Shown in pieces: positions 16,307 through 24,712 of a DNA stretch of 40,553 bases. The position numbers and the translations under genes are program-made. Each line of letters opens with the position of its first letter. The stretch's first letter is position 1. Under the pieces are notes generated by a model. That model was not told the DNA's origin. It made no database searches and saw nothing but the letters and a program-made list of their open reading frames with translations. Source of the DNA: DATCSE01 sp036568605 (GTDB taxonomy: Bacteria; Pseudomonadota; Gammaproteobacteria; Burkholderiales; Burkholderiaceae_C); NCBI GenBank assembly GCA_036568605.1, contig DATCSE010000480.1, forward strand, positions 1 through 40,553. Direction: 5' to 3'.

Positions 16307-16415
16307 CGATTATCGGCGCCGCCGGCTTGTCCCATGGGCAGTTCGCGCCCTAGAGTGCGGCCGCAATCCGTGTGGCACCGCACGCTGCACAGGCCTATCG
16401 ATTCACGGAGACACC

Positions 16416-17630
16416 TTGACGACCACCACCACGCAGGTCGCGATCATCGGCGCCGGCCCGGCCGGCTTGCTGCTCGCGGCCCTGCTGCACCGCCGCGGCA
16501 TCGCCGCCATCGTGCTCGAGCAGCGCAGCCCCGAGTACGTGCTGGGCCGCATCCGCGCCGGCCTGCTCGAGCAGACGACCGTCGAGCTGCTGCACGAGGC
16601 CGGCATCGCCGCACGGCTGGACGCCGAGGGGCTTCCGCACGGCGGCGTGAACCTCGCGTTCGATGGCCGGCTGCACCGCATCGACCTGCAGGGGCTGAGC
16701 GGCAAGCACGTCACCGTCTACGGCCAGACCGAGATCACGCGCGACCTGATGGACGCGCGCACCGCCAGCGGCGCGACCACCGTCTACGAAGCGCAGCAGG
16801 TCAGCCTGCACGACTTCGATGGCGAGCGCCCGACCGTGCGCTATCGGAAGGACGGCGTCGAGCACACCGTGCACTGCGACTTCATCGCCGGGTGCGACGG
16901 CTTCCACGGCGTCAGCCGCGCGAGTGTGCCGGAGCGTTCGATCGCGCTGTACGAGAAGGTCTACCCGTTCGGCTGGCTGGGCGTGCTGGCCGACGTGCCG
17001 CCGGCCGAGCACGAGCTGGTCTACGCGAACCACGAGCGCGGCTTCGCGCTGTGCAGCATGCGCTCGAAGACGCGCAGCCGCTACTACGTGCAGTGCCCGA
17101 TCGACGACAAGGTCGAGGCCTGGAGCGACGACGCGTTCTGGGACGAGCTGCGCCGCCGCCTGCCGCCGCACGTGGCCGAGCATGTCGTGACGGCGCCGTC
17201 GCTGGAGAAGAGCATCGCGCCGTTGCGCAGCTTCGTCGCCGAGCCCATGCGCTTCGGCAAGCTGTTCCTTGCCGGCGATGCCGCGCACATCGTGCCGCCG
17301 ACCGGTGCGAAGGGGCTGAACCTCGCGGCCTCGGACGTCGGGCTGCTCGCCCACGCGCTGGCCGAGTTCTACGAGGAGCGCTCGTCGGCCGGGATCGACG
17401 ACTACTCGGCGCGCTGCCTGCGACGCGTCTGGAAGGCCGAGCGCTTCTCGTGGTGGTTCACGTCGCTGATGCATCGCTTCCCCGACGGCGGCGAGTTCTC
17501 GCAGCGGCTGCAGCATGCCGAGCTGGACTACCTGGTGCATTCGCACGCCGCATCGACCGCGCTCGCGGAAAACTACGTCGGCCTGCCGCTAGACTTCGCG
17601 GCACCTGAGATCGAGGCTGTCACAACCTGA
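16416..17630 (+). CDS. pobA: 4-Hydroxybenzoate 3-monooxygenase PobA
   Basis: A 404-aa FAD monooxygenase that converts 4-hydroxybenzoate to protocatechuate with NADPH and O2. Motifs: GAGPAG (residues 12-17), RIRAGLLEQ (45-53), GCDGFHG (159-165) and AGDAAHIVPPTGAKGLNLA (286-304). Substrate-site residues known from the Pseudomonas enzyme line up with an offset of two: Y203, S214, R216, Y224 and P295-T296. The start is TTG 16416 with CGGAG 5 bp upstream; no ATG is near, and the upstream extension contains no family sequence. Transcribed divergently from a LysR regulator, and followed after 25 bp by livH-type permease, so enzyme and transporter are likely one operon. Confidence 0.93.
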   Translation: MTTTTTQVAIIGAGPAGLLLAALLHRRGIAAIVLEQRSPEYVLGRIRAGLLEQTTVELLHEAGIAARLDAEGLPHGGVNLAFDGRLHRIDLQGLSGKHVTVYGQTEITRDLMDARTASGATTVYEAQQVSLHDFDGERPTVRYRKDGVEHTVHCDFIAGCDGFHGVSRASVPERSIALYEKVYPFGWLGVLADVPPAEHELVYANHERGFALCSMRSKTRSRYYVQCPIDDKVEAWSDDAFWDELRRRLPPHVAEHVVTAPSLEKSIAPLRSFVAEPMRFGKLFLAGDAAHIVPPTGAKGLNLAASDVGLLAHALAEFYEERSSAGIDDYSARCLRRVWKAERFSWWFTSLMHRFPDGGEFSQRLQHAELDYLVHSHAASTALAENYVGLPLDFAAPEIEAVTT

Positions 17631-17655
17631 TCGTCCTGACGTCGTTTCCTGTTTC

Positions 17656-18519
17656 ATGCTGACGCTACTTTTCGACGGCATCGCCTACGGCATGCTGCTG
17701 TTCGTGCTCGCGGTCGGGCTCGCGGTGACGCTCGGGCTGATGAACTTCATCAACCTCGCGCACGGCGCGTTCGCGATGGCCGGCGGCTACATCACGGTGC
17801 TCGCGATGAACCGGCTGGGCGTGCCGTTTCTCGTGTGCCTGCCGCTGGCGTTCATCGGCACCGCGCTGCTGGGCGCGCTGCTCGAGCCGCTGCTGTACCG
17901 CCACATGTACGCGAAGCCGCACCTGGACCAGGTGCTGTTCTCGATCGGCCTGGTGTTCATCGCGGTGACCGCGGTCGACTACCTCGTCGGCTCGTCGCAG
18001 CAGAACATCCAGGTGCCGGCCTGGCTGCAGGGGCGCTTCGACATCCAGTGGATCGGCATCGGCAAGTACCGGCTGTTCATCGTCGTCGTCTGCGCGCTGC
18101 TGACGCTGCTGCTGCAGTGGGTGCTGTCGCGCACGCGCTTCGGCAGCCAGCTGCGCGCGTCGGTCGATGACCGGCGTGTCGCCGGCGGTCTGGGGCTGAA
18201 CGTCAACCGCATCTTCCTGCTGACCTTCGCGGTCGGCTCGGGCCTCGCCGGGCTGGGCGGCGCGCTGGGCGCCGAGGTGCTGGGGCTGGACCCGAGCTTC
18301 CCGCTGAAGTTCATGATCTATTTCCTGATCGTCTGCTCGGTCGGCGGCACGACCACGATCACCGGGCCGCTGCTCGCGGCGCTGCTGCTGGGCATCGCCG
18401 ACGTGATGGGCAAGTACTACGCGCCCAAGCTAGGCGCCTTCGTCGTCTACACGCTGATGATCGTGATCCTGCTGGTGCGGCCGCAAGGCCTGTTCGTGCG
18501 CGCCGGAGGCGGCAAGTGA
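17656..18519 (+). CDS. Branched-chain-type ABC transporter permease (LivH-like)
   Basis: A 287-aa integral membrane protein with about eight hydrophobic segments and the LivH signature near the N-terminus (VTLGLMNFINLAHGAFAMAGGY). It would form the membrane channel together with the LivM-like protein encoded next; their genes overlap by four bases (GTGA at 18516-18519). The context with pobA and the van genes suggests uptake of an aromatic carboxylate, as known for related transporters of 4-hydroxybenzoate in Rhodopseudomonas; the sequence itself only shows the family. Confidence 0.92.
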   Translation: MLTLLFDGIAYGMLLFVLAVGLAVTLGLMNFINLAHGAFAMAGGYITVLAMNRLGVPFLVCLPLAFIGTALLGALLEPLLYRHMYAKPHLDQVLFSIGLVFIAVTAVDYLVGSSQQNIQVPAWLQGRFDIQWIGIGKYRLFIVVVCALLTLLLQWVLSRTRFGSQLRASVDDRRVAGGLGLNVNRIFLLTFAVGSGLAGLGGALGAEVLGLDPSFPLKFMIYFLIVCSVGGTTTITGPLLAALLLGIADVMGKYYAPKLGAFVVYTLMIVILLVRPQGLFVRAGGGK

Positions 18520-19481
18520 GCGCGGCCGACGCGCTGCGGCGCAACGCGCGCTGGCGCTGGTGGGAGCTCGCGCTGCTGGTCGCGCTGGTGCTCTCGTGGT
18601 TCCTGCTGCCGGGGCACTCGCTGCTGCTCAACGAGATCGCGATCCTCGCGCTGTTCGCGCTGTCGCTGGACCTGATCCTCGGCTACTCGGGCATCGTCTC
18701 GCTGGGGCATGCGGCGTTCTTCGGCTTCGGCGCGTATGCGGCCGCGCTGTTCGCCAAGCTCGCGATGCCGGACCCGTGGCTGGGCATGGCGGTCGCGATG
18801 GCGCTGTCGGCCGCGCTGGGTGCGCTCACCAGCGTGCTGATCCTGCGCGGCTCGGACCTGACGCGGCTGATGGTCACGCTGGGCGTCGCCTCCATCCTGT
18901 ACGAGCTCGCGAACAAGCTCGACTGGCTGACTGGCGGCGCCGACGGGCTGCAAGGCGTCGCGATGGGGCCGCTCGCGACGCCGTTCGGCGCCTACGAGTT
19001 CGACATCGCGGGCCGCACCGCGTACGCGTACACGCTGTTCGTGCTGATCGTCTGCCTGCTGATCGGGCGCGTGCTGGTGCATTCGCCGTTCGGGTATTCG
19101 CTGCAGGCCCTGCGCGACAACCGGCTGCGCGCGATGAGCATCGGCCTCGCGGTGAACCGGCGGCTGGTCGCGGTCTACACGATCGCCGCGGCCGTCGCCG
19201 GCGCGGCCGGCGCGCTGCTCGCGCAGACCAGCGGCTTCGCGTCGCTGGACGTGTTCGACTTCCACCGCAGCGCCGAGGTGCTGCTGGTGCTGGTGATCGG
19301 CGGCAGCGGGTATCTGTACGGCGGCATCTTCGGTGCGATCGTGTTCAAGCTGCTGCACGACCTGGTCTCGGCGTGGACGCCGCAGTACTGGAACTTCTGG
19401 CTGGGGATCTTCCTGGTCGCGCTCGTGATGATCGGGCGCGATCGGTTGACGCGGCCGTGGACCTGGTGGAGGCGCTCATGA
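18516..19481 (+). CDS. Branched-chain-type ABC transporter permease (LivM-like)
   Basis: A 321-aa membrane protein of the LivM family, with multiple hydrophobic segments and the conserved LILGYSGIVSLGHAAFFGFGAY region (about residues 49-70). The start is GTG 18516, overlapping the stop of the LivH-like gene (GTGA), and its own stop overlaps the LivG-like start (ATGA at 19478-19481), implying coupled translation and equal stoichiometry. It pairs with the LivH-like subunit. The C-terminus ends in a short basic tail rich in Arg and Trp. Confidence 0.92.
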   Translation: MSAADALRRNARWRWWELALLVALVLSWFLLPGHSLLLNEIAILALFALSLDLILGYSGIVSLGHAAFFGFGAYAAALFAKLAMPDPWLGMAVAMALSAALGALTSVLILRGSDLTRLMVTLGVASILYELANKLDWLTGGADGLQGVAMGPLATPFGAYEFDIAGRTAYAYTLFVLIVCLLIGRVLVHSPFGYSLQALRDNRLRAMSIGLAVNRRLVAVYTIAAAVAGAAGALLAQTSGFASLDVFDFHRSAEVLLVLVIGGSGYLYGGIFGAIVFKLLHDLVSAWTPQYWNFWLGIFLVALVMIGRDRLTRPWTWWRRS

Positions 19482-20242
19482 CCACGGTGCTGGAAACCCG
19501 CGGCCTGGTCAAGCGCTTCGGCGGCATCGCGGCGACGAACGACGTCTCGATCACGGTCGAGAAGGGCGCGCGCCGCGCGCTGATCGGCCCGAACGGCGCC
19601 GGCAAGACCACGCTGATCAACCTGCTGACGGGCGTGCTCGAGCCGACCTCCGGTTCGATCCAACTCGACGGCGAGGACATCACGCAGCTCGCGCCGCACC
19701 AGCGCGTGCGTCGCGGCATGGTGCGAACGTTCCAGATCAACCAGCTGTTCGGCGAGCTGACGCCGCTGCAGTCGCTCGCGCTCAGCGTCTCGGCGCAGCT
19801 CGGTACCTCGGCGCAGTGGTGGAAGCGGCTGGGCCGCGATCCGCGCGTCGCGCCGCTGTGCGACACCTTGCTGAAGCAGTTCCATCTCGACGATGTGCAG
19901 GACCAGCAGGTCCAGCACCTCGCCTACGGCAAGCGCCGGCTGCTCGAGATCGCGACCGCGCTGGCCTGCCAGCCGCGCGTGCTGCTGCTCGACGAACCGG
20001 TGGCCGGCGTGCCCGAGGGCGAGCGCCAGGAGATCTTCGACATCATCAACGCGCTGCCGGCCGACGTCTCGGTGCTGCTGATCGAACACGACATGGACCT
20101 GGTCTTCAACTTCGCGAAGAGCGTGACCGTGCTGGTCAACGGCGCGGTGTTCGCCGAGGGCGACGTGCAGACGATCGCCAACGACCCGCGCGTCAAGGCC
20201 GTGTACCTGGGCGAAGCGACGGACGAGCGTGCGCATGGCTGA
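19478..20242 (+). CDS. ABC transporter ATP-binding protein (LivG-like)
   Basis: A 254-aa ATPase. Walker A is GPNGAGKTT (residues 37-45), the signature region is LAYGKRRLLEIA (the LivG-type variant of LSGGQ), Walker B is VLLLDEPVAGVP and the switch histidine is in LLIEHDMDLVF. These match the LivG subfamily, including the FGGIAATNDVS start. ATG 19478 overlaps the LivM-like stop by four bases. The 3' end overlaps the LivF-like gene. It couples ATP hydrolysis to import through the LivH/LivM-like channel. Confidence 0.93.
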   Translation: MTTVLETRGLVKRFGGIAATNDVSITVEKGARRALIGPNGAGKTTLINLLTGVLEPTSGSIQLDGEDITQLAPHQRVRRGMVRTFQINQLFGELTPLQSLALSVSAQLGTSAQWWKRLGRDPRVAPLCDTLLKQFHLDDVQDQQVQHLAYGKRRLLEIATALACQPRVLLLDEPVAGVPEGERQEIFDIINALPADVSVLLIEHDMDLVFNFAKSVTVLVNGAVFAEGDVQTIANDPRVKAVYLGEATDERAHG

Positions 20243-20945
20243 GCTGCTGCTGCAAGTCGAGGGGCTGAAGTCGGGCTACGGCGAGGCGGTCGTCGTGCAG
20301 GGCGTGTCGCTGTCGTTGCCGCAGGGGCAGTCGCTCGCGCTGCTGGGCCGCAACGGCACCGGCAAGACCACGCTCCTGAACACGCTGGTCGGCGTGACGC
20401 GGCGCCATGCCGGGCGCATCGTGCTGGCCGGCGTCGACCTGACGACGCTCGCGCCGCACCAGCGCGCCGCGGCCGGCATCGGCTGGGTGCCGCAGGAGCG
20501 CAACATCTTCAAGTCGCTGACGGTGCACGAGAACCTGACCGCGGTCGCGCGCCGCGGGCCGTGGAGCGTGGATCGCGTCTACGAGATGTTCCCGCGCCTG
20601 GCCGAGCGCCGCGCCAACATGGGCAACCAGCTCTCCGGCGGCGAGCAGCAGATGCTCGCGGTCGCGCGGGCGCTGGTGCTGAACCCGAAACTGCTGCTGC
20701 TGGACGAGCCGCTCGAGGGCCTCGCGCCCATCATCGTCGAGGAGCTGCTGCGCTCGATCGCGCGCGTGGTGCGCGACGAGGGCATGAGCGCGATCATCGT
20801 CGAGCAGAACCCGCGCTCGATCCTGCCGATCACGCAGCGCGCCGTCGTGCTGGACCGCGGCAGCATCGTGCACGAAGGCGCCAGCGACGAGCTGCTGGCC
20901 GATCGCGAGCGGCTGGATCGCTGGCTGGCGGTGGCGAAGCACTGA
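20235..20945 (+). CDS. ABC transporter ATP-binding protein (LivF-like)
   Basis: A 236-aa ATPase with Walker A GRNGTGKTT, signature LSGGEQQMLAVARAL and Walker B LLLDEPLEGLAP, the last being typical of LivF. The QERNIFKSLTVHENL segment is also a LivF hallmark. Either ATG 20235 or a GTG two codons upstream (20229) may be the start; both overlap the LivG-like gene (8 or 14 bp). This is the last gene of the pobA-liv operon. No clear terminator follows before the leftward small gene at 21026. Confidence 0.92.
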   Translation: MAELLLQVEGLKSGYGEAVVVQGVSLSLPQGQSLALLGRNGTGKTTLLNTLVGVTRRHAGRIVLAGVDLTTLAPHQRAAAGIGWVPQERNIFKSLTVHENLTAVARRGPWSVDRVYEMFPRLAERRANMGNQLSGGEQQMLAVARALVLNPKLLLLDEPLEGLAPIIVEELLRSIARVVRDEGMSAIIVEQNPRSILPITQRAVVLDRGSIVHEGASDELLADRERLDRWLAVAKH

Positions 20946-21025
20946 GCGCGGCGATCTCGTCAGCGTGCTCGCCCCGACGAACGTGCATTGGCGTCGACGC
21001 GCGCGGCACCGGGGCCGGCGTTTCC

Positions 21026-21217
21026 TCACGAGCACGAGGAGTGATCTCCTTCAAGCGGGGCCCGAAGCTTGGCCGAGGCGCCGGCACGGCATGCGTCGCC
21101 GCGATGGATGGCCATGCGCTCGTCCGCCAGCACGCCGCTGGGATACGAGACGGTGGTCACGCACACGAGCGCCAGGAACAGCGCCACCAGTGCCGCGTGA
21201 AGGACGTTGTCGGTCAT
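21026..21217 (-). CDS. Small exported or membrane-anchored protein (63 aa), function unknown
   Basis: ATG 21217 has a good ribosome-binding site (GGAGGG, about 6 bp upstream). The product starts MTDNVLHAALVALFLALVC, a single hydrophobic segment that could be a signal peptide or membrane anchor, followed by a polar tail ending DHSSCS. I recognise no family. It is the last member of a leftward group that includes a DUF1127 gene, a TPR gene and an FAD oxidase. The 192-bp gap to the DUF1127 gene shows a hydrophobic leftward frame (ATG 21359) without a ribosome-binding site, which I do not count as a gene. Confidence 0.5.
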   Translation of the reverse strand: MTDNVLHAALVALFLALVCVTTVSYPSGVLADERMAIHRGDACRAGASAKLRAPLEGDHSSCS

Positions 21218-21409
21218 GAGAGCCCTCCAGAGCATTGAGACCGGACCCGCAACCGGGCGCCGGCTCCGGCACCACGGCCGGCACGACGCAGGCCTGCGGC
21301 ACCATCACGATCACGGCCGCGCTGCCCGCTGCGCAGGCCGCAACGGCGAGGGTCGCCATGAGCGATGCCAACGTGCCGGCCTGCGGCGCGCCGATGTGGG
21401 TGGCGGGTG

Positions 21410-21637
21410 TCACGACGGACCGCCACGCGGCTCTTGCGGCCACTCGGCCGCCGCACGATGCGACAGGCCGATGTCGCGCAGCGCGTGTTCGTCGAGCGAC
21501 CGGAGCTCACGGCGATGTGCGGCCCGACGCCGCCGTTGCATCCAGGCGTCCGCCATGCGGCGCAGCGAGAGACGGAGCCAGGCGGTCCCGAACGCAGGGG
21601 ACTGGGCGCGCGGGGCGTGACTGAAAAGAGCGGTCAT
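21410..21637 (-). CDS. DUF1127 (YjiS-like) small protein
   Basis: A 75-aa protein. The C-terminal part contains the arginine-rich DUF1127 motif with RRELRSLDEHALRDIGLSH, which is diagnostic of this family of short bacterial proteins; some members bind RNA or affect phosphate and carbon metabolism, but most have no assigned role. Start ATG 21637 has AGGAG 6 bp upstream; an adjacent ATG at 21640 is too close. The preceding TPR gene runs over this start and ends 131 bp inside, in another frame. Confidence 0.75.
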   Translation of the reverse strand: MTALFSHAPRAQSPAFGTAWLRLSLRRMADAWMQRRRRAAHRRELRSLDEHALRDIGLSHRAAAEWPQEPRGGPS

Positions 21638-22919
21638 CATGATCTCCTGGGGAAGGGGCGCGGCCGAACCGACGCCCATGGACAGGACGGCCCGGCCTGC
21701 GGAAGTGCCCGATGCCGTGCAACAAAGTCAGGTGCAGCACGTCGCGCTGCGCATGGCTGCCGCCGAGCCCGCCGGCGAACGGGCTCAGATTCGCCAGCAG
21801 CCGAACTGCCGTGGCGTGATCGCCGCGGTCGAACGCCATCAGCGCCCGGCAGGCCGGAAGGCCGAGGCGCCGCGTGCTCCGGCCATGGCGTGTCGGCAGC
21901 GACTGCCGCGCGGCCAGTGCACGCTCCAGGCGAACGGCGCGGTTGCGGTCGCCGGCGCCGACGAACGCCAGCATCGCGTGCACGTCGCTGAAGCTGCAGA
22001 AGCCGTCATCGATGTGCGCATCCCAGGCGTCGGCAAGCTCCACCCAGCGCGCGCCGGTGCTCGCGCCCTGAAGTCGCACGCGCCACAGCAGCGCGGAAGC
22101 GTCGATCAGGTCGGCGATCTCGGCGGACCGGCCCGCGCGCACGCGCTCGTCATAGACCCTGAGCGCACCGGCTACATCGCCGCGGGCCAGGTGGAACAGC
22201 GCCAGGTGCCACCAGCAATGCGTGGCGGCCAGCGTGTCGCCGCTCCAGCACGCCATGTGCTCGCGCATCCACTGCAGTCCATCCTCGGGGCGATCGCTCA
22301 TCTCGAACACGTGCGCCATCGCATGGTGCGCCCGCGCATCAGCAGGGTTCAGGGCCAGCGCATCGCGGGCGACCTGCTCGGCACGCTCGTAGTCGCCGCA
22401 CTCGCCGAGTCCGAAGGCATGCATGGACAGCACTGCGTGATAGCCCGGCATCTCGCGCGACCACGCAGGCAGCACCGACACCACCCGCGCCCGCATGCCC
22501 GCGGCATCGCCCGTGACGTAGTCGAACGAATGCGCCACCTGCAGCGCGAGCGCGTCGCGCGGCTCGCGCCGCAGCAGCTCGCCCAGCGTGGCCTTGGCGC
22601 CCTCGTAGTCATCGGCGAGCACAGCGCCGATCGCCGCGAGGTGCAACCGCTCGCACGCGTTCGCCCGCAGGCCGGCGGCGCGTGCGAGCAGCGGGCGCGC
22701 CGAGCGCACCCGCTGCGGGTCCCGGCCGCAGATCGCCAGGTAGGCCTGCATCACATGCGCCATCACGAAATCCGGTGCGCTCTGCAGGGCCTGTCGAAGA
22801 TGCGTGTCGATGCCGCCCCGCCATCCCTGGAACGCGGCAAGCGCGCGCTCGTAGGCCCGCAGCGCATCCGGCCGGGCGCCCGAGATGGCGCATCCCCGGT
22901 CGTCGGTCGTCGTGCTCAT
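21507..22919 (-). CDS. Tetratricopeptide-repeat protein, TTC38-like
   Basis: A 470-aa all-helical protein with TPR-like repeats, for example ALNPADARAHHAMAHVFEM and EDGLQWMREH, and the TTC38-family features HCWWHLALFHLARG and, near residue 390, GGSHAQRDVL. TTC38-like proteins are widespread but have no known activity. ATG 22919 overlaps the FAD-oxidase stop by four bases (ATGA). After HLTLLHG (about residue 405) the sequence stops resembling the family: the rest is arginine- and proline-rich and is partly antisense-like readthrough over the DUF1127 gene in another frame. A frameshift or a lost C-terminus near 21700 is likely. The minus-one frame would end at 21637-21639, overlapping the DUF1127 start. 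Confidence 0.75.
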   Translation of the reverse strand: MSTTTDDRGCAISGARPDALRAYERALAAFQGWRGGIDTHLRQALQSAPDFVMAHVMQAYLAICGRDPQRVRSARPLLARAAGLRANACERLHLAAIGAVLADDYEGAKATLGELLRREPRDALALQVAHSFDYVTGDAAGMRARVVSVLPAWSREMPGYHAVLSMHAFGLGECGDYERAEQVARDALALNPADARAHHAMAHVFEMSDRPEDGLQWMREHMACWSGDTLAATHCWWHLALFHLARGDVAGALRVYDERVRAGRSAEIADLIDASALLWRVRLQGASTGARWVELADAWDAHIDDGFCSFSDVHAMLAFVGAGDRNRAVRLERALAARQSLPTRHGRSTRRLGLPACRALMAFDRGDHATAVRLLANLSPFAGGLGGSHAQRDVLHLTLLHGIGHFRRPGRPVHGRRFGRAPSPGDHDDRSFQSRPARPVPCVRDRLAPSLAAPHGGRLDATAASGRTSP

Positions 22920-24352
22920 GAAGAAGCCTCCGGGGCCGGTGCGATGTTCAGGTTCATGCGGAACAGGTTGGCCGGGTCGTAGCGGCGCTTCAGCGCCTGC
23001 AGCCGCGGATGGTTGGGCCCGTAGCTCGCGGCGACGCGCTCGGCTTCGTCCTCGGTCAGGAAGTTGACGTAGCCGCTGCCCGTGGCGTGACGCGAGGCTT
23101 GCTCGAAGGTCTGCCGGGCCCAGCGGCGCACCTGCTCGTCGTCGCTCGCCTCGGACCACCGCCCATGCACGTTCATGATGAAGTGCGCATCGCGGCCGGC
23201 GAACGCCGTGGCCCCGGGTTCGATGCGCGCCATCGCGCCGCCCAGCTGCGCGACGAAGATCTCGCACTGCGGGCCGGGGGACTGCGTGGCCGCCGCCATG
23301 ACGACCTCCAGCGCGGCATCGCTGAGCGCGCTGAAGTTGTTCGATTTCCAGTAGTTGCGTTGGCCCGGCGCCAGCAGCGGGTCGAAGGCGCCCTGGAAGC
23401 CGGCATACGGCGTCGGGCCCAGTGCGCTCGCGAGGGGCTGGCCGAACTGCAGCACCGGGGCCGCGGCGCGCATGCCTGCCTCGATGTCGCCGCAGTGGAC
23501 CAACGGAAAGATCACCACGTCGGTGCCGTGAGCCGATTCCGGGATGAAGGGCAGCGGCGGTGCCTTGCGCAGCACGGTCCACACGCTGAGTTCGTCGGGT
23601 GCGCCGGCGCAGAAGTCGCGCCACGCGCGCAGCACGCCGCGAGCCTGCTCGAACGGATAGACCACCAGGCCCGCGTAGACCTCGGGGCCGACCGGATGCA
23701 GTTTGAATTCGAACGATGTCACGACGCCGAAGTTGCCGCCGCCGCCGCGCAGAGCCCAGAACAGCTCGGGCTCGGAAGCAGCCGAGACTTCGCGCGCGAC
23801 GCCGTCGGCCGTCACGACAGTGGCACCGACGAGGTTGTCGATGGTCATGCCGTGCCGGCGCGTCAGCCAACCGAAGCCGCCGCCCAGCGTCAGCCCGGCG
23901 ACGCCCGTGGTCGAATTGATGCCCAGCGGCGTGGCCAGCCCGTGGGCTTGCGCTTCGCGATCGAAATCGGCCAGAAGCGCGCCGGGTCCGACTCGCGCCA
24001 GGCGCCGGGCCGCATCGATGCGGACGGCGTTCATCGCCGACAGGTCGATCATCAGCCCATCCGGTGCAACCGCATTGCCGGCGATGTGATGGCCGCCGCC
24101 GCGAACGCTGAGCAGCATCCGGTGGGTCGCCGCGAAGTGCACCGCGGCCCGGACATCGTCGCCCGTCCCGCAGCGCGCGATCAGAGCCGGGAAGCGATCG
24201 ACGGTCGCATTCCAGACCTTGCGCGCCTCTTCGTATGGCGCATCGCCGCGCCGCAGCACGCCGCCGCTGATCGTCAGTGCGAACTCTTCGACGATGGAAT
24301 GGCGAATCTCGCGCGTCTGACGGTCGAGCGTGGTGTAGGAGAGTGATTGCAT
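22916..24352 (-). CDS. FAD-linked oxidase of the berberine-bridge-enzyme type
   Basis: A 478-aa flavoprotein. The PCMH-type FAD domain covers about 55-230 with SVRGGGHHIAG; H88 is the probable covalent FAD attachment site. In place of the second (cysteinyl) attachment segment it has TTGVAGLTLGGGFGWL without cysteine, so FAD is probably attached once. The C-terminal BBE segment (YVNFL, then YDPANLFRMNLNI) is present. Such enzymes oxidise sugars, alcohols or alkaloid-like molecules; the substrate here is unknown. No signal peptide is visible. The stop overlaps the TPR gene (ATGA), and a 32-residue ORF precedes it in the same direction. It is divergent from the two-component operon at 24713. Confidence 0.88.
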   Translation of the reverse strand: MQSLSYTTLDRQTREIRHSIVEEFALTISGGVLRRGDAPYEEARKVWNATVDRFPALIARCGTGDDVRAAVHFAATHRMLLSVRGGGHHIAGNAVAPDGLMIDLSAMNAVRIDAARRLARVGPGALLADFDREAQAHGLATPLGINSTTGVAGLTLGGGFGWLTRRHGMTIDNLVGATVVTADGVAREVSAASEPELFWALRGGGGNFGVVTSFEFKLHPVGPEVYAGLVVYPFEQARGVLRAWRDFCAGAPDELSVWTVLRKAPPLPFIPESAHGTDVVIFPLVHCGDIEAGMRAAAPVLQFGQPLASALGPTPYAGFQGAFDPLLAPGQRNYWKSNNFSALSDAALEVVMAAATQSPGPQCEIFVAQLGGAMARIEPGATAFAGRDAHFIMNVHGRWSEASDDEQVRRWARQTFEQASRHATGSGYVNFLTEDEAERVAASYGPNHPRLQALKRRYDPANLFRMNLNIAPAPEASS

Positions 24353-24391
24353 TCGGGTGCTCCGTTGTGGGAGGTTGACGACGGGGGCTGC

Positions 24392-24490
24392 TTACGGCCG
24401 CGTCGCGGCGAGCCGGCTCCAGGCCTTTCGCAGCAGGTGCTGCAGCAACGGCCAGGAAGAGATGCCCAGGATGAGAAGGGTCGAGATCAT
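24392..24490 (-). CDS. Predicted 32-residue hydrophobic peptide upstream of the FAD oxidase
   Basis: ATG 24490 opens a frame of 32 codons ending at TAA 24392-24394. The product begins MISTLLILGISSWPLLQHLL and ends in a basic segment, so it looks like a small membrane-associated peptide. AGGCGG lies about 7 bp before the start. It ends 39 bp before the FAD-oxidase start and reads in the same direction, so it could be a leader or a small partner protein. No homology is recognised; chance cannot be ruled out. Confidence 0.4.
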   Translation of the reverse strand: MISTLLILGISSWPLLQHLLRKAWSRLAATRP

Positions 24491-24545
24491 GTTGAGTCCG
24501 CCTGGAGACGAAAACGTTTGGCTCCCATGAACCCAATTTAGGAAG

Positions 24546-24560
24546 CGCGTGAGTCACGCG
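24546..24560. promoter_or_regulatory. Perfect 15-bp palindrome between divergent operons
   Basis: CGCGTGAGTCACGCG has 7-bp arms around a single central base. It lies between the leftward oxidase/TPR operon (first start 24490) and the rightward response-regulator operon (24713), a natural place for an operator acting on both. The rest of the gap, 24561-24712, shows no gene. Confidence 0.45.
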
Positions 24561-24712
24561 GGCATCACCGGCGGGGGGTTCTTGTATCGTTTGTTTCGAC
24601 CACGGCCATGACGCGGGTGCCCGACCCGAAGTCGCTCTATGCTTCACATCGCCGTACATCCAGGCGGGGCCGGTCTGGTTACCCGGATGGCCCACCACAC
24701 GAGGCAGCGCCT

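Noticed and set aside
19175..20236. Leftward frame opposite livG
   Set aside because: Shadow of livM/livG; the rightward frame has full Walker A and B motifs.
21051..21443. Leftward frame in the gap between DUF1127 and the 63-aa gene, with a hydrophobic stretch from ATG 21359
   Set aside because: No ribosome-binding site, and it overlaps the better-supported 21026-21217 gene in another frame.
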